From Pseudoalteromonas phenolica (lineage in GTDB: Bacteria > Pseudomonadota > Gammaproteobacteria > Enterobacterales > Alteromonadaceae): DNA of 64,000 nucleotides. This document shows positions 27,174 to 36,050 of this stretch, in pieces. Location: contig NZ_CP013187.1 of assembly GCF_001444405.1 (NCBI RefSeq), positions 1,550,001 to 1,614,000 of the forward strand. The letters are read 5' to 3'. The position numbers and the translations under genes were made by a program. Numbering within the stretch: position 1 is the stretch's first letter; each line of letters begins with the position of its first letter. The notes under the pieces are model-generated. The model was given only the letters and a program-made list of their open reading frames with translations. It did not search any database and was not told the DNA's origin.

Positions 27174-27204
27174 TTGTATTTAGTTATGATATTAATATCA
27201 TAAC
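27174..27204 (+). promoter_or_regulatory. Promoter overlapped by a perfect 22-bp palindrome
   Basis: Bases 27183-27204 form a perfect palindrome with half-site GTTATGATATT and its exact complement. A plausible promoter is TTGTAT (27174-27179), a 16-base spacer and TATCAT (27196-27201), so the palindrome would cover the spacer and -10 box, a classic repressor position. The downstream lipoprotein starts 30 bases later. The regulator is unknown. Confidence 0.55.
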
Positions 27205-27233
27205 GCTACATTTCATGAAGGAACTAAAGATTA

Positions 27234-27725
27234 ATGAAAAGATTATTCATTTTACTACTGAGCTTTATAACTATTGGGTGTGAAAAGCCACCTAGCTTTC
27301 AAGAAATGAAAATGAACTTTGAACAAAATAAGCGCACATTTTCAGAACTTCAAAGCTTTGTTTGCGAGATGGGTAAAGTGGCACAGCCATTTAGATACTT
27401 CGATGGCAGTTTTGTTTATAGCATGAGTGTACCAAAACGAGAAAATGTACCTACGATTCAGTATTTAGATGAAAGGTTATCTAAAATAGGCGTAACTTCT
27501 ATTGGTTTTAAAAAAGGTGAAAATGTCAATTGCACCCTAAGTATACAGCAATATGTGGCCGGTTTTGCAGGCTCTGGTGTTTCATATGATTATAAATATA
27601 ACGTTGAAAACCCTAATACACCCAGCGAACAGGGGTTCACCCTTGAACGCTTACCTGAAAAAGGGCTAGTTCGATTTGATGAACCTCTAGCAAACGGTTG
27701 GTATCTTTCTTTTTATAGTAATTAA
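27234..27725 (+). CDS. Small lipoprotein of unknown function
   Basis: A 163-residue predicted lipoprotein with a short Lys/Arg start, a hydrophobic core and a lipobox ending at Cys16 (ITIGC). The mature part contains two further Cys residues (in FVCEMG and NCTLS) that could form a disulfide, and aromatic beta-rich stretches near the C-terminus (GWYLSFYS). No family is recognised. It is preceded by the 22-bp palindrome, so it is probably a regulated single gene. The gene is real by signal peptide and start context. Confidence 0.7.
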   Translation: MKRLFILLLSFITIGCEKPPSFQEMKMNFEQNKRTFSELQSFVCEMGKVAQPFRYFDGSFVYSMSVPKRENVPTIQYLDERLSKIGVTSIGFKKGENVNCTLSIQQYVAGFAGSGVSYDYKYNVENPNTPSEQGFTLERLPEKGLVRFDEPLANGWYLSFYSN

Positions 27726-27974
27726 CGAATTTAAAAGTTATTGTTAATTTAAGCCATCACTGCTACTGAGCGCTTTTTTATATAAGTGATGAATTGGTTA
27801 CGTAAACCATTACTTTCCTGTTGTTAACCCTTTTCGAATGCTGTCATAATACGTCTGGTTCTATTTTGTTAAAGTGAAAAGAATAGTGAAACTCCCACAT
27901 CACTTAAATATCAATGTGTGACCAGCAAGTGCTTTCTTTATCGCTTTAAATTGATTTAAAAGGGTTTTATATAC

Positions 27975-28739
27975 ATGTGTGAACTTTTGGGTATGTCGGC
28001 TAACGTACCTACGGACATTTGTTTTAGTTTTTCAGGCCTCTTAGAGCGCGGTGGAAATACCGGTCCTCATAAAGATGGTTGGGGTATTACATTTTACGAG
28101 GGTAAAGGCTGCCGTACTTTTAAAGATCCAGAGCCAAGTTGCACATCTGAAATAGCGAAACTAGTCAAAGCTTACCCGATTAAAAGTGTCTCGGTGATCA
28201 GTCATATTCGTCAAGGAAATCGAGGTCGTACATGTTTAGAAAACACACACCCGTTCACGCGAGAGCTTTGGGGTCGTGAAATTACGTATGCACACAATGG
28301 TCAACTTTCAAATTACCAAGATTTAAAACCAGAATTCTATAAGCCAGTTGGCAATACAGACAGTGAACTGGCATTTTGTTGGATCTTAGACAAAATCCGC
28401 GAGAAGTATCCAAAACGACCTTCTAATATGGCTTCTGTGTTTCGTTATGCTGCAAAGTTAGCTAACGAATTAAGACAGAAAGGCGTCTTCAACATGCTAC
28501 TCACAGATGGGGTGTTTGTTTTGGCTTTTTGTACCAATAATTTGCATTGGATAACTCGCAGAGCCCCTTTTGGAAAAGCGACATTAATTGATGCGGATAT
28601 GGTTGTTGATTTTCAACAAGAGACAACCCCGAACGATGTTGTTACTGTGATTGCAACTCGACCACTAACTAATGACGAACAATGGCAAAAGATGGAGCCT
28701 GGCGAATTTGCGTTATTTAAGTTAGGCGAAAAGATTTAA
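27975..28739 (+). CDS. Class II glutamine amidotransferase, YafJ-like
   Basis: A 254-residue protein with an Ntn-type glutaminase fold. Cys2 becomes the N-terminal nucleophile after Met removal (MCELLGMSAN). HKDGWGITFY, SHIRQGNRG, HNGQLSNY and GNTDSE are the glutamine-site motifs seen in YafJ and other stand-alone GATase II proteins. The ammonia acceptor is not known for this family. An AAGGG-like site is about 12 bases upstream. A bidirectional terminator follows. It forms a single-gene unit. Confidence 0.88.
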   Translation: MCELLGMSANVPTDICFSFSGLLERGGNTGPHKDGWGITFYEGKGCRTFKDPEPSCTSEIAKLVKAYPIKSVSVISHIRQGNRGRTCLENTHPFTRELWGREITYAHNGQLSNYQDLKPEFYKPVGNTDSELAFCWILDKIREKYPKRPSNMASVFRYAAKLANELRQKGVFNMLLTDGVFVLAFCTNNLHWITRRAPFGKATLIDADMVVDFQQETTPNDVVTVIATRPLTNDEQWQKMEPGEFALFKLGEKI

Positions 28740-28757
28740 TATTTAGAAGTGTTAAAA

Positions 28758-28790
28758 ACAAAAAAGCCAAGCAAATGCTTGGCTTTTTTG
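28758..28790. terminator. Bidirectional terminator
   Basis: AAAAAGCCAAGCA (28761-28773) pairs with TGCTTGGCTTTTT (28776-28788). It lies between the converging amidotransferase and DUF3108 genes. Confidence 0.9.
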
Positions 28791-28808
28791 TTTTCGTAGC
28801 AAGTCACT

Positions 28809-29561
28809 CTATTTGTCATACTGTTTTAGCTTCACTTGGAATTGTTCAATTCCTTCTTTGCCTTTATACATTTTCACAAGTAAATAATCGTATTCCGGTG
28901 CAAACCAAGCAGTTGCTTGTCTTTTGTTATTATCATAAAGACGTTTTACTCTGATCGTTTCAACATTGCCAATTGGCAGTGTGATGGTTTCTTTTCCATC
29001 GATTTCAAAATTATAGTTACGTTGGTTGCCGTTTTTATCGATTATAGGATAGCTAAATTTTGTTTTACCTGCTTTTAAATCATGGCGGAGTTGAAGCTGA
29101 TAGGTGAGTAAATCTTTTTGCTCTGCTTTCCAATCGACTTTTAAAGGATTTTTCTTTTTACTTGAGAATATCTGTTTTTTGTTTTGATCGAACACAAGAT
29201 TGTACTGTTTGTCTGGTCCTGTACCTGTTCGAGACATTGAATATTCTAGTGGGATAGCTTGATTATTGCTTACTTTGAACTTCGCGCGCTCATTTCTCTC
29301 ATCAGAAAAAATCATCCACTCAATATCGCTTTGATAAGTGAGTATAAAAGTATTGTCAGTATTCTTTGTTAATTCACGAAGTGCACTGCCTTGAACTGAA
29401 CCTTTACGGCTAACTTCATATTCTGCACGGTAGGGAGTAAGCGTGTCGGCTAAAACCGATGTTGAGAAAATAGCGCTTAGTGTAATAAACCAAGCGCTAA
29501 TATATTTATTCTGGGTAGTGCGCGCCTTGCGGAGGAAGGGGTTGATTGTCAAAAACGGCAT
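28809..29561 (-). CDS. DUF3108 periplasmic protein
   Basis: A 250-residue exported protein of the DUF3108 family, with a long N-region, a hydrophobic segment (about residues 22-36) and an LADTL cleavage area. The mature part is beta-rich, with YRAEYEVSRKG near the start and IRVKRLYDNNKRQATAWFAPEYDYLLVKM near the end, the family pattern. The start lies 56 bases inside purN. GGAGG sits five bases upstream of this ATG and no other Met precedes the signal sequence, so the overlap appears genuine. Adjacency to purMN is seen in related genomes to my knowledge. Function unknown; a lipid- or envelope-related role is only a guess. Confidence 0.85.
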   Translation of the reverse strand: MPFLTINPFLRKARTTQNKYISAWFITLSAIFSTSVLADTLTPYRAEYEVSRKGSVQGSALRELTKNTDNTFILTYQSDIEWMIFSDERNERAKFKVSNNQAIPLEYSMSRTGTGPDKQYNLVFDQNKKQIFSSKKKNPLKVDWKAEQKDLLTYQLQLRHDLKAGKTKFSYPIIDKNGNQRNYNFEIDGKETITLPIGNVETIRVKRLYDNNKRQATAWFAPEYDYLLVKMYKGKEGIEQFQVKLKQYDK

Positions 29562-30153
29562 AGTCTGCCTCCATTGTTAGTCTCTGTTCGCTGAACCATT
29601 GGACCGCCAAAGGATAGATTATATGTTCTTGTTCGTGAACCCGCTGGGCAAGTGAATCTGCTGTATCATCCGCTAAAATTGGCACTTTAGCTTGTAAAAC
29701 AACAGGTCCACCGTCTAATTCTTCTGTTACAAAGTGGACACTTACGCCATGCACGTCGTCTTTTGCATCTATTGCTCTTTGGTGGGTATTCAGCCCTTGA
29801 TACTTAGGCAACAAAGAAGGATGAATGTTCAACATTTTTCCTTTAAATTTTTGCACTAAGCTAGGAGTAAGAATACGCATAAATCCGGCTAATACAACTA
29901 GATCTGGGTCAAAAGAGTCAATTAATTGTGCAAGTTGTGCATCATAGTCTTCGCGTGATGAGAAATCTTTGTGGCTAAGAACACAGGTTTCAATGCCTGC
30001 GTTCTCTGCGCGTGTTAGGCCGTAAGCATCGGCCTTATTGCTGATAACAGACACAACTTCACCACCGATTTGCTTACTTTGGCAAGCATCCATAATGGCT
30101 TGCAGGTTTGACCCGCTGCCTGAAATCAAAACAACAATACGCGATGCTGACAT
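29506..30153 (-). CDS. purN: Phosphoribosylglycinamide formyltransferase
   Basis: Transfers a formyl group from 10-formyl-THF to GAR in the third step of purine synthesis. The 215-residue protein has the GAR-binding SGSGSNLQA loop at residues 11-19, the catalytic Asn-His pair in LNIHPSLLPKYQG near 108 and Asp in the HFVTEELDGGPV segment near 145. It follows purM with a one-base overlap (TAATG), so the two steps are coupled. Its 3' end overlaps the DUF3108 gene by 56 bases. Confidence 0.97.
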   Translation of the reverse strand: MSASRIVVLISGSGSNLQAIMDACQSKQIGGEVVSVISNKADAYGLTRAENAGIETCVLSHKDFSSREDYDAQLAQLIDSFDPDLVVLAGFMRILTPSLVQKFKGKMLNIHPSLLPKYQGLNTHQRAIDAKDDVHGVSVHFVTEELDGGPVVLQAKVPILADDTADSLAQRVHEQEHIIYPLAVQWFSEQRLTMEADYAVFDNQPLPPQGAHYPE

Positions 30154-31205
30154 TACTCAGCACCACCAATGATTTCTACTTGTTCTTCACCGGCTGCTGC
30201 AGTTTGAATTTCACCGATGTGCCACGCGTCTTCACCTTGTGCTTTTAAGATCTCAAGGCTCTGCTCAAGTTTATCAGCAGGAACAACTAGGATCATACCA
30301 ACACCACAGTTGAAAGTACGGTACATTTCGTGTGTTTCAATGTTACCGTTTTCTTGTAGCCAGTTGAACACTGCAGGCCATTGCCAGCTATCACCTTTAA
30401 CAACTGCTTTTGCTGATTCAGGTAATACGCGCGGAATGTTTTCCCAGAAACCACCACCAGTGATGTGAGAAAGGGCATGTACATCTACGTCTTTCAGTAG
30501 CTCTAGGATAGACTTAACGTAGATACGCGTAGGTTCCATTAGGTGTTCACCTAATGTTTTGCCTTCGAATTCAGAGTTTGTATCAGCGCCTGATACTTCT
30601 AGTACTTTACGAATAAGCGAGTAACCGTTTGAATGAGGGCCGCTTGAAGCAAGTGCGATTAGCTGATCACCCGCAGCAACTTTAGTACCGTCAATGATTT
30701 TTGATTTCTCTACAACACCAGTACAGAAGCCAGCCATGTCATAGTCATCGCCTTCGTACATACCCGGCATTTCAGCAGTTTCACCACCGATGAGTGCACA
30801 GCCAGAAAGCTCACAGCCTTTACCAATGCCTGTTACTACGTCAGCAGCAACGTCAACGTCTAGTTTGCCTGTCGCATAGTAGTCAAGGAAAAATAGCGGC
30901 TCAGCACCTTGAACGATAAGGTCGTTTACACACATTGCAACTAGATCGATACCAACTGTGTCGTGCTTTTTAAGATCGATAGCAAGGCGAAGCTTTGTAC
31001 CAACACCATCTGTGCCAGCAACTAATACAGGCTCTTTGTAACCAGTTGGAAGTTCGCATAGTGCACCAAAACCACCGATGCCACCCATTACTTCTGGGCG
31101 ACGAGTTTTTTTCACTACGCCTTTAATGCGTTCAACTAGTGCGTTACCCGCATCAATATCAACGCCAGCGTCTTTGTAGCTAAGAGACTGTTTATTCTCG
31201 CTCAC
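30153..31205 (-). CDS. purM: Phosphoribosylformylglycinamidine cyclo-ligase (AIR synthetase)
   Basis: Makes aminoimidazole ribonucleotide from FGAM with ATP, the fifth purine step. The 350-residue protein shows SYKDAGVDIDAG at residues 9-20, GVGTKLRLA, the VNDLIVQGAEPLFFLDY motif and IGGETAEMPGMY, all signatures of PurM. The start is GTG at 31205, supported by GAGGA six to seven bases upstream and by the family N-terminus. purN follows in the same operon. I looked for a PurR box upstream and saw no convincing one. Confidence 0.97.
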   Translation of the reverse strand: MSENKQSLSYKDAGVDIDAGNALVERIKGVVKKTRRPEVMGGIGGFGALCELPTGYKEPVLVAGTDGVGTKLRLAIDLKKHDTVGIDLVAMCVNDLIVQGAEPLFFLDYYATGKLDVDVAADVVTGIGKGCELSGCALIGGETAEMPGMYEGDDYDMAGFCTGVVEKSKIIDGTKVAAGDQLIALASSGPHSNGYSLIRKVLEVSGADTNSEFEGKTLGEHLMEPTRIYVKSILELLKDVDVHALSHITGGGFWENIPRVLPESAKAVVKGDSWQWPAVFNWLQENGNIETHEMYRTFNCGVGMILVVPADKLEQSLEILKAQGEDAWHIGEIQTAAAGEEQVEIIGGAE

Positions 31206-31317
31206 AGGTTTTCCTCAAATTTGCTAATAGGGGTTGCTTAGAAACGCGCGTATTTTACAACAATTGCTTAGGTGGGGCTAGTTGAATCTAAGTGGTAAGG
31301 ACAGATATCCTTCTCAA

Positions 31318-31352
31318 ATAAAATACGCAGCTAATTATGCTGCGTATTTTTA
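31318..31352 (-). terminator. Terminator after cmoB
   Basis: AAAATACGCAGC (31320-31331) pairs with GCTGCGTATTTT (31339-31350). On the minus strand it continues into a T-rich tract. Confidence 0.8.
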
Positions 31353-31378
31353 AAACAATATGTGCTTAATATTCTGTA

Positions 31379-32347
31379 TTAAGCTTCGGCGAGGATTATC
31401 GCACGAAGTGGGGCAGGGTAACCTTCAATGGTTTTAGTTGGGTCGTTCGGATCAAGAAAATCAGCCAGAGATTCTGTTTCCATCCACTCTGTGCGTCTTT
31501 GTTCATCTAATGAAGTCACATCTTCATTTACAACTCGAATATTCTTGAAACCGACACGCTCAAGCCATAGAGTTAATGCCGCTGTACTAGGAATAAACCA
31601 GACGTTACGCATTTTTGCATAGCGATCTGTAGGTACTAATACAGTATGTACATCGCCTTCAACTACCAGTGTTTCTAATACTAGCTCGCCGCCTTTGCGT
31701 AATTGGGCTTTCAACTGTGCCAGAAAATCAATCGGAGAGCGTCTGTGGTATAAAACACCCATTGAAAAAACCGTATCAAAGGCTTTTAGCTCTGGTAGTT
31801 GCTCAACACCTAACGGTAATAGGTGAACATTATCATCTTGATTGAAATGTTTTATTGCTTGGAATTGCGATAAAAACAGATCTGACGGATCAATACCAAC
31901 GACAAATTCAGCTCCTGCACCTTTCATACGCCATAAATGATAACCTGAACCACAACCTATATCTAAAACAGTACGTCCGTGAAGTGGACTGATATGCTCA
32001 ACTAAGCGATCCCATTTCCAATCGCTGCGCCACTCAGTATCAATGTGAATACCATGAATATGAAAAGGGCCCTTGCGCCATGGCATCATGCGCTTTAATA
32101 AGTGCGTAAGTTGTTTTGTGTGGCCTTCAGATAGCTCTGTCTCTAAACCAAACTCTACTTTATCTGAAGTATTGATATGGTTTGTGTTTGATTCAGGAAG
32201 GTTCTTGAGTACCTTTTCCCATTTTGGCCAATCACCATGTTGAGCTTCTTTTTGCCAGTGGGTTAATTGTGCAGGCAGCGTATCTAACCAGTGACTAAGC
32301 GGACCTTTAGCAATGGCCGCGTAAAAATCTGTAAACCAAGTATTCAT
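31379..32347 (-). CDS. cmoB: tRNA U34 carboxymethyltransferase CmoB
   Basis: Uses carboxy-SAM from CmoA to convert 5-hydroxyuridine to 5-oxyacetyluridine (cmo5U) at tRNA wobble position 34. The 322-residue protein (E. coli 323) has an N-terminal substrate-recognition region (WRKGPFHIHG, DTEWRSDWKW) and a Rossmann methyltransferase domain with VLDIGCGSGYHLWRM near residue 125 and SMGVLYHRRSP near 195. It starts 10 bases after the cmoA stop on the same strand, so the two form an operon, and a terminator follows. Confidence 0.97.
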   Translation of the reverse strand: MNTWFTDFYAAIAKGPLSHWLDTLPAQLTHWQKEAQHGDWPKWEKVLKNLPESNTNHINTSDKVEFGLETELSEGHTKQLTHLLKRMMPWRKGPFHIHGIHIDTEWRSDWKWDRLVEHISPLHGRTVLDIGCGSGYHLWRMKGAGAEFVVGIDPSDLFLSQFQAIKHFNQDDNVHLLPLGVEQLPELKAFDTVFSMGVLYHRRSPIDFLAQLKAQLRKGGELVLETLVVEGDVHTVLVPTDRYAKMRNVWFIPSTAALTLWLERVGFKNIRVVNEDVTSLDEQRRTEWMETESLADFLDPNDPTKTIEGYPAPLRAIILAEA

Positions 32348-32357
32348 TTAAATTCCG

Positions 32358-33083
32358 TTATTTAATCGCGATCATTGAGCAGAAGTTGAAACATTGATAC
32401 CAAACCTGAGTTTGGCCAAAGCCAATTTCAGATAAGCGCGTAAGATGAGTGCTCAGTAAATCAGTGCGCATCACATTTTCAATTGCGGTGCGTTTTTGGC
32501 TTATTTCTAATTCTGAATAGCCATTATGTCGTTTAAAGTCATGGTGTAAGTCGATGAGTAAATTATCAACAAGTTCATTTTCCCCTCGAAATTTTTCGCT
32601 AAGAAGGAGCACACCGCCAGGTTTTAGACTATTGTAAATTTTTTCAAGTAATGCATGGCGTTGCTCTGGTGGAATAAACTGTAAAGTAAAGTTCATTGCT
32701 ACTACGCTGGCATTTTCAAGATTAACATCATTAATGTCTGCTAGGTTTACTTCTACAGGTACATCTGATTTAAAGCCTTGTAGGTGAAGTTTGCAGCGTT
32801 CGACCATAGGCGCTGAATTATCAATTGCGACTATTTTACAATTTTCTTTCTCGATATTGCGTCGCATACTCAACGTCACAGCACCAAGAGAACAGCCTAG
32901 ATCATACAGGTTCGAGTTGCTCTGCGCGTATTGACCTGCTAATTTTCCCATAGTGCTAACAATAGTTGCATAGCCAGGAACTGAACGCTGGATCATATCT
33001 GGGAATACTTCGACGACATTTGCATCGAAGGAGAAGTCTTTGACCTCAACTTGATTGGCGTAAATACTGTCTTTGCCAGTCAC
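32358..33083 (-). CDS. cmoA: Carboxy-SAM synthase CmoA
   Basis: Makes carboxy-S-adenosylmethionine from SAM and prephenate for tRNA wobble modification. The 241-residue protein shows the SAM-binding LYDLGCSLGAVTLSM near residue 60, VAIDNSAPMVERC near 85 and MNFTLQFIPP near 130. The start is GTG at 33083, with a weak upstream GAGA site, giving the family-like N-terminus. It is the first gene of the cmoAB operon. Confidence 0.96.
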   Translation of the reverse strand: MTGKDSIYANQVEVKDFSFDANVVEVFPDMIQRSVPGYATIVSTMGKLAGQYAQSNSNLYDLGCSLGAVTLSMRRNIEKENCKIVAIDNSAPMVERCKLHLQGFKSDVPVEVNLADINDVNLENASVVAMNFTLQFIPPEQRHALLEKIYNSLKPGGVLLLSEKFRGENELVDNLLIDLHHDFKRHNGYSELEISQKRTAIENVMRTDLLSTHLTRLSEIGFGQTQVWYQCFNFCSMIAIK

Positions 33084-33287
33084 GGTTTGTCTCTCATTAC
33101 AAATAATTGCAGTATTTTAGCATTTTATATAAATTAATCAGGGATAATTTGTAAGAAGAATGTATGTTTTTGAAACTTAAATGAAATATATTCTTAATAT
33201 TTTGTTTTAAAACACATCACCATGGATTATGCTGTTAAACAAAAGAACTATAAAGTTGTAAGTTCAGCCAAACGAAAGGATTGGAAT

Positions 33288-33497
33288 ATGTTTTTCCTTA
33301 AATTATGCGATTTTTTTCATAAATTTCGTTCATTGTATATTGCATTGTGGTTATTAGTAATTTCCACTATTTTCGCCTGTACCTATCTAGCAGTAGTAAA
33401 AGATCAAACAGAGACGCTCGGAGTAATGATAATTTGCCTAATTATGACTTGGCCTTTGTCCAAGATTTCGCAATTGAATAAGAGCCGATATAAATAA
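33288..33497 (+). CDS. Small membrane protein, unknown
   Basis: A 69-residue protein with two predicted transmembrane helices (about residues 17-37 and 44-57) and basic ends. The frame extends up to an ATG at 33222 that lacks a ribosome binding site. ATG 33288 has AAAGGA seven bases upstream and was chosen. No family is recognised. It lies alone between divergent cmoA and the DUF3334 gene, followed by about 220 bases of AT-rich sequence in which I see no gene. Confidence 0.5.
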   Translation: MFFLKLCDFFHKFRSLYIALWLLVISTIFACTYLAVVKDQTETLGVMIICLIMTWPLSKISQLNKSRYK

Positions 33498-33716
33498 TCA
33501 ACTCTGAAACGAAAATTCCTAGCAAAAATAATGTGTGACTGATATTTGTAGAAATTGAAGATTACCTCTAAAGTTTACTAAGCACTTGTAATAATAGGTT
33601 TGTGAGTAAAGTAGCTAAATTCGTAATATGTGTAACTGATATTACATATTTGTTGTAAGTTGATTGCTTGTCACATATCTTATGCACGAGTTCGGTTAAT
33701 TAATAAAGAGAAAAAA

Positions 33717-34421
33717 ATGGCGAGAAACAAAGTGATTAGCACAGAAGATATTTTATCAACCCTGTGCCACTCGGTGACCGAAGTTTTGTCCTCAGCTAGT
33801 GGCAATCAAATTTCATATTCGGCAATGGTACAAAAAATCACGCGTACATGCATGCGACCAGACATTGGTTGTTTTGTATTGTTTGATGGGGGGTTTACTG
33901 GCCTTGTTGTAATGAACTTTACGCAACAAGCTGCAATGGAGATTTATCAGGATTACATGCGCAACATGGGAATGCCTGAAGAAGAAATAGCGCAAAGCCA
34001 CTTGTCTGATGACGTATCAAACGTATTGGGTGAGTTAATGAACCAAATGGTCGGTGATTTTACCGGTAAAGTTCGCGAACAATTACACACTTCTATTACA
34101 CAAAATCAGCCTAAGATGATGGCGATAAACAAACAGGTACAAATATCTGTTGATACTACGATGGATCGACCACAAGCTCGTCGTGTAACTTTTACGACGC
34201 AAAATCAAAATATTTTCTATCTTGAACTAGCGATGGATAAGACTGAGTTTATAAAGCTACATGATTTTGACATTGCTGAATCTGTAGACCCTGACTCAAT
34301 TATTGAAAGTCAAGCCAAGGCAAATAAAGATAAAAAAGATAACTCTAAAACAAAAGCAGCTGCCAACAATGATGTAAGCGATGATGCTGATGATGATTTT
34401 TTAGCTGAGCTAGGTTTATAA
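33717..34421 (+). CDS. DUF3334/CheX-like protein
   Basis: A 234-residue cytoplasmic protein resembling the DUF3334 family, with a CheX/CheC-like fold. FVLFDGGFTGLVVMNF, the VLGELMNQMVGDFTGKV helix and a final DDDFLAELGL tail are visible. CheX-type proteins dephosphorylate CheY-P. Their E..N catalytic pair lies in the helix DVSNVLGELMNQMVGD, where Glu and Asn are both present, so phosphatase activity is possible but unproven. The frame opens with a TTG at 33660, but ATG 33717 has an AAAGAG stretch upstream and gives the compact protein. No chemotaxis gene lies in the window. Confidence 0.7.
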   Translation: MARNKVISTEDILSTLCHSVTEVLSSASGNQISYSAMVQKITRTCMRPDIGCFVLFDGGFTGLVVMNFTQQAAMEIYQDYMRNMGMPEEEIAQSHLSDDVSNVLGELMNQMVGDFTGKVREQLHTSITQNQPKMMAINKQVQISVDTTMDRPQARRVTFTTQNQNIFYLELAMDKTEFIKLHDFDIAESVDPDSIIESQAKANKDKKDNSKTKAAANNDVSDDADDDFLAELGL

Positions 34422-34439
34422 GAAACAAAAAAGTTTCAA

Positions 34440-34468
34440 TAGAAAAGCAGGTTAAGCCTGCTTTTTTT
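34440..34468. terminator. Terminator between the DUF3334 and ygjP genes
   Basis: AAAAGCAGG (34443-34451) pairs with CCTGCTTTT (34457-34465), with a seven-T run on the plus side and a weaker run on the other. Confidence 0.85.
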
Positions 34469-34472
34469 ATGC

Positions 34473-34982
34473 TTAATAAAAACTGAGTTGCTCTTGCTGA
34501 AGTACTAAAAATAACCTCAACTCAAGTTCAAGCTGGTGGTATTCAGGTTCCATATGGCAACAGAGGTTATAAAAACTTTTATTGTGTTCTTTTTCTTTGA
34601 AGTGTGCTAATTCATGTACAACTAACGCTTTTAAAATTGGCTGAGGTGCTAAACGAAGTTGATCAGCAATGGCGATTTCATGTTTGGCTTTTAATTTACC
34701 ACCATGCTGTTGTCGTTTAAAAGTATGTGTGCCAAGTGCATTTTTTACTAAATCTTTCTGCTTTTTATATTGTACTTGCTGCAATTTAGGGGCGTTCTTC
34801 AAATACCTCTGCTTTAGCTCATTTGTGAATTCAAAAAGTAATTTATCGTTTTTAAGTGAATGGCCGACTGGGTATTTATTTTTGAAAAACGTCAGTAGCT
34901 TATTGTTACTGATAAGCATATCAACTTGCGCTTGAATATTTTCAGGGTAATGGCTGAAGTAGTGTGTGTAAGGGTGGGGCAC
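34473..34982 (-). CDS. YgjP-type M48-like metal-dependent hydrolase
   Basis: A 169-residue member of the YgjP/DUF45 family, related to M48 metallopeptidases. The zinc motif is HELAH, with His123, Glu124 and His127, followed by KEKEHNKSFYNLCCHMEPEYHQLE, the family C-terminal pattern. E. coli YgjP has been reported as a UTP diphosphatase; whether this protein shares that activity is inference. The start is GTG at 34982, with GGAAAGAGA 8-18 bases upstream. It lies 31 bases downstream of a YecE-family gene, probably one operon. Confidence 0.85.
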   Translation of the reverse strand: MPHPYTHYFSHYPENIQAQVDMLISNNKLLTFFKNKYPVGHSLKNDKLLFEFTNELKQRYLKNAPKLQQVQYKKQKDLVKNALGTHTFKRQQHGGKLKAKHEIAIADQLRLAPQPILKALVVHELAHFKEKEHNKSFYNLCCHMEPEYHQLELELRLFLVLQQEQLSFY

Positions 34983-35013
34983 TGGCAGTTCTCTTTCCTA
35001 ATTTGATCCAATT

Positions 35014-35862
35014 CTAAAACAATGAGTTTTGCTTTGCTTCTTTTTCAGCAGGAAATGGCAAACTGACATTATGATCGAGACCTAAATCAGCAATAAACTG
35101 CCTAGCTAGTAGTGGTGCGTCATAATTATCGGCAGTATGGAAAAACACATAGGGTGTTTTGCCTTCTTCAAGCCACAAACGAATTTTATTTAACCAAGGT
35201 TTGTAAAATGCTCTATTGTCTTTAAGGTTTGATGTGCCGACATATCTGATTATAGGTGCATTGCTGGTGGCAATTACGTGTAGTGGTACTTTAGGTTTTT
35301 TAGCCTGAGCATCTATGACGGCTTCTGTGTTTGGTATTTCACTAAAAAGAGGACGTGTATCCATCATGATGCGGTTGTAATTATGTTTCATTAAGAATTG
35401 GTTATAACTGCGTTCATTGTTGCCTTTATCAAAAAAGCCTAAATGCCTTACTTCAACGCCAAGATTCAGCTCCTCTGGTAATAAAGCACAGAATTTTTCA
35501 ATGCGATGCAAATATTCGGGTGAACATGACTTGGGAAGCTGTAGCATTACTTGCCCGATTTTTGGGAAAAGCGGGCTAAACAAATCAAGCCAAACTTTTA
35601 AGTCATCTTGGCAATATTGTAACGCCATGTCATGGCTAAAGCGTCTCGGTATCTTAAAGGTAAATTTAAAATCCTCGGGCACTGCCTGATACCATTTTTT
35701 TATGGTGTCAGGTTTGGGGTCGGCATAAAAACTGGTGTTACCCTCAACGGTGTTAAAAATTTGGCCATATTCTGAGAGCATATTGCTTGGCGCACAGTTA
35801 GACGAAAAAAAACGACCTTTCCAGTGAGTGCTACTCCATTGTGGACAACCTAAATAAAGCAT
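35014..35862 (-). CDS. YecE-family (DUF72) protein
   Basis: A 282-residue TIM-barrel-like protein of the DUF72 family. The N-terminus LYLGCPQWSSTHWKG and the motifs NTVEGNTSFYADP, FKIPRRFSHD, EVRHLGFF and RYVGTSN are conserved in this family. Its biochemical function is unknown. A GTG 10 codons upstream (35892) extends the frame, but neither start has a clear ribosome site. ATG 35862 fits the family N-terminus. In E. coli yecE also lies between aspS and cmoAB, so the neighbourhood is partly conserved. Confidence 0.85.
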   Translation of the reverse strand: MLYLGCPQWSSTHWKGRFFSSNCAPSNMLSEYGQIFNTVEGNTSFYADPKPDTIKKWYQAVPEDFKFTFKIPRRFSHDMALQYCQDDLKVWLDLFSPLFPKIGQVMLQLPKSCSPEYLHRIEKFCALLPEELNLGVEVRHLGFFDKGNNERSYNQFLMKHNYNRIMMDTRPLFSEIPNTEAVIDAQAKKPKVPLHVIATSNAPIIRYVGTSNLKDNRAFYKPWLNKIRLWLEEGKTPYVFFHTADNYDAPLLARQFIADLGLDHNVSLPFPAEKEAKQNSLF

Positions 35863-36050
35863 ATTTTTGAATAAATGACTTAATCTGAGCACGAGAGTGT
35901 AGCAAATAGGTGCATTAGTTGGAAAATTTACAAACTAATGCGAAAGCTAGGCACTTCAAGGATGACATTAACAGCGATTTTTATATAATTGGAGCAATTT
36001 TTTCATTAAACGAAGTTCAGCACTAAGCTTGCTGAACAAACAGGAATGCT

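Noticed and set aside
31206..31260. PurR operator upstream of purM
   Set aside because: No good match to the ACGCAAACG-type palindrome was found.
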